Positions 56,157-64,000 of a stretch of DNA of 64,000 bases are shown one piece after another. Origin of the DNA: Chelonoidis abingdonii (lineage: Eukaryota > Chordata > Testudines > Testudinidae). Below the pieces are notes generated by a model that worked only from the letters and a program-made list of their open reading frames with translations, was not told the DNA's origin and made no database searches. The position numbers were made by a program, and so were the translations under genes. The DNA is taken from NCBI RefSeq assembly GCF_003597395.2, contig NC_133769.1:175837911-175901910 (forward strand), given 5' to 3'. Numbering within the stretch: the first letter of the stretch is position 1; each line of letters starts with the position of its first letter.

Positions 56157-56726
56157 GTCCATCTTTGTGTGGAATGTTGGTGTAGAGGGCTTCCACATCC
56201 ATAGCGGCCAGGATGGTGTTTTCTGGAAGATCACCGATGGATTCTAGTTTCCTCAGGAAGTCTGTGGTGTCTCGAAGATAGCTGGGAGTGCTGGTAGCAT
56301 AGGGCCTGAGAAGAGAGTCCACATAGCCAGACAATCCTCCTGTTAGGGTGCCAAAGCTTGAGATGATGGGGCATCCAGGATTTCCAGGTTTATGTATCTT
56401 GGGTAGCAAATAGAATATACCTGGTCGGGGTTCTAGGTGTGTGTCTGTACAGATCTGTTTCTGTGCTTTCTCAGGGAGTTCTTTGAGCACATGGTGTAGT
56501 TTCTTTTGGTAATCATCAGTGGGATCAGAGGGTAATGGCCTGTAGAATGTGGAGTTAGAGAGCTGCCCCTAGCAGCCTCTTGTTCATATTCTGACCTATT
56601 CATGATGACGACAGCACCTCCTTTGTCAGCCTTTTTGATTATGATGTCAGAGTTGTTCTTCAGGCTGTTGATGGTATTGTGTTTAGCATGGCTTAGGTTA
56701 TGGGGCAAGTGATACTGCTTTTCCAC
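56029..56726 (-). pseudogene. PLE reverse-transcriptase N-terminal half
   Basis: Two overlapping minus-strand frames. The first (56726-56433) has 'KQYHLPHNLSHAKHNTINSLKNN' and 'IIIKKADKGGAVVIMNRSEYEQEA', typical of the region before the PLE RT. The second (56490-56169) has 'FYLLPKIHKPGNPGCPIIS', 'GGLSGYVDSLLRPYA', 'PSYLRDTTDFLRKLESIGDLP' and motif A 'AAMDVEALYTNIPHKDGL', with its catalytic aspartate at residue 98. One frameshift separates them near 56490. Motifs B and C are not present on this strand; motif C lies in the inverted segment. Confidence 0.88.
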
Positions 56727-57319
56727 AATTTCAGCCCGCGCTTGTTGACGGAAGCAATCTATGTAGAAGTCCAGCCTGTTGTTTCAACCCTCAAGGAGGA
56801 GTCCATGCAGAATCCTTTTTATTATAGAGTTGGTAGGAAGAATTCTGTGGGTTACTATGTTGTTCAGGGGTGTGTTGGAAGTATTCTTTGAGTTGGAGAC
56901 AGTGAAACTAGGATTCTAGGTCACCGCAGAATTGTATCATGTTCATGGGTCTGGAAGGACAAAAGGACACACTCTCAAAGAAACTGCAAAACCACCTGGT
57001 CAACATCCTATACAGCAAACAGGGGAAGATTAGGACTGAACTCTCAAAACTAGACAAAAGGAGAGGACCCGAGATAGGACAGATACTTCTGCTGGGCTAA
57101 GAGAATAGCTGGAAAGATTAACAATATTGTTGGGTGGGTTAAGGGAGCTACTGTTGTGGCTCCTTGTGCCATGTAGTAGATTAGACAGCTTAGTGTCCTT
57201 TTTCTTTTGTAGAGAAGCAAAGTTTGTGTTGTAAATGGCTTGTCTAGTTTTTGTAAAGTCTATCCATGAGGAAGTTTATGAAGAAGGTTGGTTTTTCATG
57301 AGAGTATCTAATGGCTCAC

Positions 57320-58035
57320 CTTTTTCAGTGCTGGAGAATCCACCACAACCCTTACTACATTTTTCCAATGGTTAATTACCCTTTCCATGAAATATGTACA
57401 CCTTACTTCCAGTCTGAATTTGTCTAGCTTCAACTTCCAGCCTTTGGATCATGTTATACCTTTCTGTACTAGATTGAGGAGTCCACTATTAAATATTTGT
57501 TCATCATGTAAGTACTTGTATACTGTAATCAAGTCACCCATTTAATCTTTTCTTTGCTAAGATAAATAGATTGAGCTCCTTGAGTCTATCACTATAAGGT
57601 GTGATTTCTTATCCCTGAATCATTCTTGTGGCTCTTCTCTGAGCCCTCTCCAAATTAATTGACATCTTCCTTGAATTGTGACACCAATGCCAAATACAGA
57701 GGTAAAATAACCTCTATTCCTACTCAAGATTCCCTGTTTATGCATCCCAGGATTGCATTAGCCCTTTTAGCCACTGCATTGCACTGAGAGCTCATGTTCA
57801 GCTAATTATACACCCTAACCCCCCAAAATCTTCTTCACATTCATTCCCAGGATAGAGTCCCCAGTCCTATAAGTATGGCCTACATTTAGGAACAAAGAAT
57901 ATAATTTTTAGCCATATTAAAACACATATTGTTGCATGCACCTGGGTTACAAGATGATCCAGATCACTCGGTATCAGTGACATATCCTCTTCATTATTTA
58001 CCACTCCCTTTATCCTAGTATTTTCTGACTATGCA
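57320..58035 (-). mobile_element. CR1 LINE fragment
   Basis: Minus-strand CR1 3' portion, more decayed than the copy at 8.8 kb. The plus-strand reverse view contains TTCTTGTGGCTCTTCTCTGA, TGCATCCCAGGATTGCATTA and GAGAGCTCATGTTCAGCTAA, parallel to 50880-51080. Right part includes ATCCAGATCACTCGGTATCA, TCTTCATTATTTACCACTCC. No open frame remains. Confidence 0.8.
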
Positions 58036-61000
58036 GGGAGAAAGGCTACAGCTACATAAGGACTCCCTGCATTACAGCTTCTGAGCACTAAAGAGCATAA
58101 GCTATACATTCACTTTGCAGGAGTGAGTGGCCAGAGGGTGTTGAAATCAAGTGGAGCCTTGGCATGCTCAGGAGCATATGCTGCACCCAGAAAAGTGCCT
58201 CTCAGCCCCATTGCAAGAAGGGAGCCTTCCAGTGCTTCTCCAAGGGTGGCACAACTATGCACGTCTCCAAACTCAAGACTGTGCTAGCAGCTCAGTTTAG
58301 CCCTTAGTTGAACTGAAAACAGTTCATTCTCATAGAAAACAATGATATTTTTTGTCAAAATTCCAAAATACAGAAAATAGAAACAGCAAATTTGCAGCTA
58401 GGTATGTTAGTTGTGTTATTGTTAAAAAATGAAAGTTATAATTCATTGGTACATGTTAAAAAGGAATGTTTGGTCTTCTGATACATTTCTCCCACTGAGA
58501 CATAACATGCCAAAAGAGCTTTTCTCAGTTCACAGATTATTTACCAGTCAATTATCTTTTCTGCAAACATACTAGTTATTTTTCCATCTGTCTACTTTTA
58601 GTGCACATATCCCCATGGTATCTGAGAGCCCAGGTACTAGTAATTTCAAAATAGTTGCAGCAAACAAATTTTGGCACATATATTGTTCAGAAGCTGCTCT
58701 TTTCAGGGAAGTTTGGCACAAATTGTAGTTAATACTAGTTAAGTGTCCAACTAAGTTCTCATTAACTTCCACTGGAAGTTGGGCATCTAGCTCCCATTTG
58801 TGCCTCTGAAAGTCTCCCACGCCAGCTATCTGCTATTCATGTTGTATGTTTAGTCCCCTAGGTCACATGATATGTTTTCTGCTCTGATTGAGTGGCTGGA
58901 ACTCTAACAGGGCAATAATGAATTAAATATAATAATGAACAAATAATGGATTTCTACCAATTTTCAAACAAAATAATTCATAGTAAAATGCATGAAAATG
59001 TAATGATTCAGAATTGGTTTCCATCTTGTACGAACCCTGATAAAGTTTCTATTCTTCATTATAATATAATTTATATTCACTTGGATGTCATAGAACTTCA
59101 GTTGCAAGAAGTTTCCTAATCACTGTCACCTTAGTAATTTAGACAAATGTATGTGTATGTTGTGTTTTTATGTATATTAGTTGGAACTCTTATTTATCTA
59201 TTGTATCCAGCTTCTTTTAATGTGATCTGATTCAAACGTATTTGCTAATCCTGATTTGTGTAATTATGAAGGAATCATGATATGATCTGGGTGCTTGGGA
59301 AGTTACATCTGTTATTTTACATTTTGATCACATAACACCAGCATGCTAAATTAGTAAAACAATTTTCTGTTTCTGTAGCTAACCTCATTTTCTTCAGGTG
59401 CTCTAATTGTCACATGTGTGAAATCGATTGCTCCCTGAACTCCTAGAATACCAGCATTGCCATAAAATCCATGCATTTCTTCTTGTTGATACCAGTAATT
59501 TCAAAAAGAAACATAATAAGGATTAGTACCCTAAGAAGTGAGTTCACTTACGAAGTGAACTACTATGTGTCGTGTGTGGGGAGAAATCAGATTGTCTAAT
59601 TCTAGTAATATCACGTGTTGTGGTCTTGAATGTATCTATGGCTACCAAAGAACCATAGAGTAGCAGATGTTACTTTCATTATCACTGGTAGAGCATTACA
59701 TCTATGAAATCAACCCTCTACATCTGCTCATCTGCTTTTGGATCTTCAGAAGAAACATGCTATGGCCCAATTCTCTATTGCCTTGCACCTTGCATAATCA
59801 TTTGTACTTGTGTAAAGTGCAGGTAAAATACTACCAAGTGAGAATGGCAGCATTTTATACACACATAAGTCAGCTTGCACTGATGTAAATGGCCATCATA
59901 CCCAATGTGCAAAAGCAATGGAGAATAAGGTGTGTTTGAGCCTAATTTTGGCCCTGATCCTGCAAACTCTTTGACATGTATTTAAGTCAGTAGTCCCTCA
60001 AGTGCAGTTTTTCACCTGCATCAATGTTAGCGGCATAAGTGTCTTGGTCACAGTAGTTCCCTTGTCATTTTGAAAGCATAGGACTATGTCTAGATGTCAT
60101 AATTATGAAATCTAATTGTTTTCCTTTTTGTCATTATCTAAAAATAACATTTCCAAGCTACTTTAATAATTTCAGATAAACATAAGGTTTTTTTTGTTTC
60201 TGAAGTTGATAGTCTTGATTATGTCTACTCTTGATCATGCTTCCAAGTTCCTCGCTTTATCAAAGGTAGGAAAATAATGCCTAAAATAACTAAATTGCAT
60301 TCTTCATGTATACAGTAGCCTACAAATTTATAAGAATAAAAATATTAATTGTCTGCTCATTCCTTTCTACCTATCTTGTACCTGGGGCATTCCACATGTG
60401 CTGCAGAGCTGAATATTAAATACAGGAGATGCTGCGGACATTTAAGATTGCACAAGCAAAAGCAACAGGCAGAGGTATCCTCTCTGAACCCATTTGAAGC
60501 AGCAAGTAAAAAAATCGTGCTGTGTCTGATTCAAAACACACAACATACCACCCACCCTAAGGAGCCTTTGCTCTTAAGGAACTGAACTGCTAAACCTAAA
60601 TGTTCAGTTGCCTTTACAAGAACCCTATCAAAATTCTGGTCTTACTATGACATGAAGGAACATGATTTAATGGTAATATTCATATTTATTTCACATCTTT
60701 TGGGCCAATTTTTGGCTTGACCTATGGACCACCTCTATCAATCCTATGAGAAAACCAGGTTGGAGGTCCCCATTCCACTTGGGCACAGTAGGAAAGATCC
60801 AACCTTACCTGTACAAGCCCTGGGTCAGACAGAGAATGAAGCTAGCACCAGAACCCTGGTTGCCTAAGGGACTGGGAGGAAATTTCACCCTTTACTTCCT
60901 GTTGCCAGCCCAGCTATCTATCAGCTCTGCCCAAGTGATAATAGAATTGGCTGCAGGCCACCCAGTTGGCTCTGGGCAAATCAATTGGATTTGGGGTAAA

Positions 61001-61080
61001 GTTGGAGAAAGGAACTGCCGCAGCTCAAGTGAGAGCACCTGCTGCTGCTGGGAAGAAGAGGCCAACATATAGTCTGAACC
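58036..61080. other. Unannotated interval
   Basis: AT-rich, short frames only. A weak foldback-type phrase (GGCCCTGATCCTGCAAACTC) occurs at 59951. The 108-codon plus-strand frame at 60746-61072 overlaps an opposite-strand frame and matches nothing I know. Confidence 0.45.
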
Positions 61081-61091
61081 CAGAGCTAGAG

Positions 61092-61312
61092 CAGTGGTGC
61101 TCAGACTTTTGTACTGGTGACCCCTTTCACATAGCAAGCCTCTGAGTGTGAACCCCCCTCATAAATTAAAAACACTTTTTAAATATATTTAACACCATTA
61201 TAAATCCTGGAGGCAAAGTGGGGTTTGGGGTGGAGGCTGACAGCTTGTGACTCCCCATGTAAGAACCTCACGACCCCCTAAGGGGTCCCGACCCCCAGTT
61301 TGAGAACCCCTG
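61092..61312. mobile_element. hAT MITE with 8-bp TSD
   Basis: 221 bp. Left end CAGTGGTGCTCAGACTTTTG; right end, reverse-complemented, CAGGGGTTCTCAAACTGGGG. Flanks AGCTAGAG (61084-61091) and AGCTAGCG (61313-61320) form an 8-bp TSD with one mismatch. The CAGNGGTTCTCAAAC terminus is shared by widespread vertebrate hAT MITEs. Confidence 0.92.
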
Positions 61313-61320
61313 AGCTAGCG

Positions 61321-64000
61321 GGATCACCCCAAGAAGCAGACCCAGGCATATTCACAGCCAGAGTGGGAGAGCATCCTAGCAGCACTGACCAGCATAGTAA
61401 TTGACACCAGGCAACAGAGCAGAGACCACAATTCACCCTTCAAGTTCAGACCATCTCCTCAAAGATTGTGGCAGGGTTTAGGCAAGTGGGGTTCTTTCAG
61501 GCACATGGGTTGTGATCCATTTTGACTCAGGGTGCCCTTATCATACAGGGCTGGTACTGTCAGTCAGACTCAGGTTAAAATTTAAAATTACATTGAGAAA
61601 AAAATTATATAAGTGCTTTGACCCCTTTTACCAAAGCAAGCACATGATTTCACTGGGACTGAATACTTGCTTTATAGGTAGATACTGTTATAGGATTATA
61701 TAGGTTAGTTTAAAAATTCTATAGAACAATGATAACTGTTTAATTTCTATATGAACTTTCTAAAAGAGTGGTGAAAATCTACTAGATGGGGAATTTTTGA
61801 GTTTGCATACTATGCTGTAATGGAGGAGTCTTTTCAAATGCATGGGCACTGACAGGAAAATTATACAAGTATATAGTCCATATTTTTATTACAGTATTAT
61901 TTATTCCTTTACACTATAATCTTATCCAGTTTGTACTCCAGTCTTTGCTAGTCAATTCATTTACACAGTTTAACATTTATGCTACTATTTTAGGAGTGTT
62001 TGAAGACTGACTAGTTTTGTCTTGAAGATGAAGAGTTTAATACACATTTTTTATATCTATACTGAGTTGTAATTTACTAGCCTTTCTGTTCATTCATTCG
62101 ATTATATACAATTTATATGCCACAGTCAAATTCAATTTAGCAATGTTCAGTGGAGACTGGTGACATCTGAAAATGGTTAGGTGAAATTGACAGGTAAAGG
62201 TACACACAGATACAATGAACAGCAGTAGTTAAAAGATCATAATTTGTCCAACACAAAACAGAATTGGCAGTACCTTCCTTGCTTGCCCTCTGGAGTCTCT
62301 TCCTGGAACATAATATTTTTTTTCTGGGGTTTTTCCCATGGTAGTGTTTAGAACTGATCTTATGTCTCTTATCTGGGAGAGCTATGACTAACTCCCAGTA
62401 CTACCAAAGAAAAGTATTCCTTAGCACTTACTACATTGTGCTCTTGAGCTATTATTCAGTTCTGGGATAGTAAATGAAGACTGTGTGGTTCAATTTCAGT
62501 CTATGCCCATAATTCTAGAATTCTTTACTTTACTAGATTAGGAGGAATGCTAAGGAGATAAAAAACATTTCTCTCAACTTCCCTTTTCAGGGAAAAGCGG
62601 TGTAGCTCTTACTTAAATATGGTGAGATGGATACTAGGCTAGTGTAAATAAAGACAACTCAATTGTTTCATGTGATTCACACCAGCTGAAGATCTGGATC
62701 AAACTTATTTAATTTAGGGCATGTTTGCACCAGCACTTATTGCACAGCAAGCTGGAGTATAAATCTAGAGCGCTCCCATGTTCCATGCACTAACTATCCA
62801 TGTTGACTCTGCTGATGTGCACTAAAAGTTCCGTAATGCGCACTGACCTACCACTGATCTTCTGCTATTCAATTTTTATCATTCTGCCTGAAACATGCAT
62901 CAAATAGTGTGTACTGCAAGTTAGGAGATAAGAACTAACCAATACAAATTAATGCAAAGCACAGGTAGTTGGAGATTTATTAAAGCTTTGCTTCAAGCAG
63001 ATCATTTCATTTTTAGTGACCTGGTTTTAATGAGATGAAGGAGAACAACCACTGGGTCACTTTCCTTAATCTGCATTTTCCACAGAATTATACTCAAGTT
63101 CACTGAAAATGACATTTTTGATACTTCCAGAGGATAACTTTCTTCTTTAAAATATTATGGGCTGCATTTATGAAAAGGTAAGTGACCCTTTTGACAAGGG
63201 ATAAAGCTAATACAGTAGCATGACAACTCCTGAAATATTAGAGCTATTTTCACAAGCAGGGACATTTACAGTACCAACCCTTCAATTTTTGCCCCTCAGT
63301 GTACTTAATGCTGCATTTAGAAATGATTGAAAGAGGACCCTGGGCAGATGATAGAAATCTCACCTAATCTAAAATATATATATATATATATATTGTATTG
63401 AACAAAAGGATATTTGCATTTACTCCTTTTGAAGGCAAACTCACGAGTGTTTGCAATGGTTCATAACCAGGTACTTAATGGTAAACTGTGCTGTCAAAAA
63501 CAAATTACAAACAGTAAAAACATTAATAGCATATCCCATATGTTTTTGACAGCACAGGCACAATCCAGTATCATATTGTTACCTCAAATATCACCAGTGA
63601 ACACAAAATCCAACCAGAGGATAAGAAGTCATTTTAAAATGTTTCTTTGTACCTGAGTTTTTTTGATAGATATACTCCTCAGTTTTTTAAAAATTTCTAT
63701 TCAACTTGATAAAACTGTGAAGTAAAACTTCAGCCTAAATGTTCTGAGGTTTTATTGCTAAGAGACAGTGCACAGAGAAAATTTACAAACTTCAGTCATA
63801 AAACAGAAGATCTGGGCCTAAATTTTCAACCCTGAAGGCCTAAAGTTAGAGTCCTCAACTCATATTTAGTCAACATATGTAAAATTGGCCCTATTTTCAA
63901 AATGTGCTGTCTCTCACTGATTTCAACTCTGAAAACCAGGCTACTTTTGTAGAGTACCTAAATATGGACTTCAAACATCCAAGTTTGAAAACTTTTGCCT
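61321..64000. other. Unannotated AT-rich interval
   Basis: No gene recognised. A MITE-like left end, AGGGCATGTTTGCACCAGCA, occurs at 62717, with interior words (GCAAGCTGGAGTATAAATCT) typical of the TGTCTACACT group; the right end was not found. A (TA)n tract lies at 63374-63394. The last 180 bases contain CTGGGCCTAAATTTTCAACC and GGCCCTATTTTCAAAATG, arms of the foldback family, cut off by the window edge. Confidence 0.45.
63374..63394 (+). repeat. (TA)n microsatellite
   Basis: About ten TA units. Confidence 0.9.

Larger units (their letters stand above)
53989..57100 (-). mobile_element. Penelope-like element, nearly full length but rearranged
   Basis: Minus-strand PLE. From 5' to 3' on the minus strand: a start region (to about 57090), RT fingers and palm motif A (56726-56029), an unrelated repeat (55976-56156), a segment in inverted orientation carrying RT motif C (about 54950-55750), the GIY-YIG endonuclease (54910-54269) and the 3' UTR ending at GTACTTGTGGCACCTTAGAG near 54010. 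PLEs are retroelements whose RT is related to telomerase and whose endonuclease is of GIY-YIG type. This copy is not functional as laid out. Confidence 0.85.

Overview
This window reads as intergenic or deep-intronic DNA of a vertebrate, most likely a turtle. The pointers are the mix of repeat families: CR1 LINE 3' ends, a tRNA-derived SINE with a CR1-like tail of the cryptodiran type, Penelope-like elements (PLEs), abundant hAT and PIF/Harbinger miniature transposons, and old LTR elements. The species call rests on recognising these families from memory, not on a search. I found no convincing host protein-coding exon, rRNA, functional tRNA or CRISPR array. Every open frame that could be tied to a known protein belongs to a mobile element.

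Layout. 1-7 kb: AT-rich, mostly featureless DNA with short foldback repeats. 7.0-7.75 kb: a solo LTR. 8.3-10.2 kb: foldbacks, then a CR1 reverse-transcriptase fragment split by a hAT MITE with a perfect 8-bp target-site duplication (TSD). 13-14 kb: L2-like and PLE 3'-end scraps. 15.5-17.6 kb: a decayed Ty3/Gypsy element with LTR remnants at both sides. 19.6-22.7 kb: a PLE tail, a Harbinger-like MITE and a hAT MITE. 25.2-26.5 kb: a second LTR followed by a SINE. 28.56-34.46 kb: a 5.9-kb Harbinger-type transposon with about 147-bp terminal inverted repeats (TIRs) and a frameshift-riddled transposase. 35.3-37.9 kb: a hAT MITE, a LINE fragment and a SINE. 37.88-39.66 kb: a hAT transposon inserted in the tail of that SINE, still carrying a 469-codon open transposase lacking its C-terminal part. 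41.1-41.6 kb: a C-rich degenerate repeat. 44-46.1 kb: a tRNA-like hairpin, a GDSL-hydrolase-like LINE ORF1 remnant and a GC-rich repeat. 47.7 kb: a 102-bp PLE insertion with an 11-bp TSD. 50.6-58.0 kb: a cluster of CR1 pieces, nested hAT MITEs, a PLE tail inside a Harbinger-like MITE, and a nearly complete but rearranged PLE. 61.1 kb: one more hAT MITE.

The most notable signal is structural. In two elements (the Harbinger at 33.9-34.3 kb and the PLE at about 54.95-55.75 kb) an internal segment lies inverted relative to both flanks, and these segments, with most of the Harbinger interior, show dense single-base indels not seen in the neighbouring elements. This fits either real rearranged decay or, more likely in my view, unpolished long-read gap filling with wrongly oriented patches. 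I did not find a new biological system.
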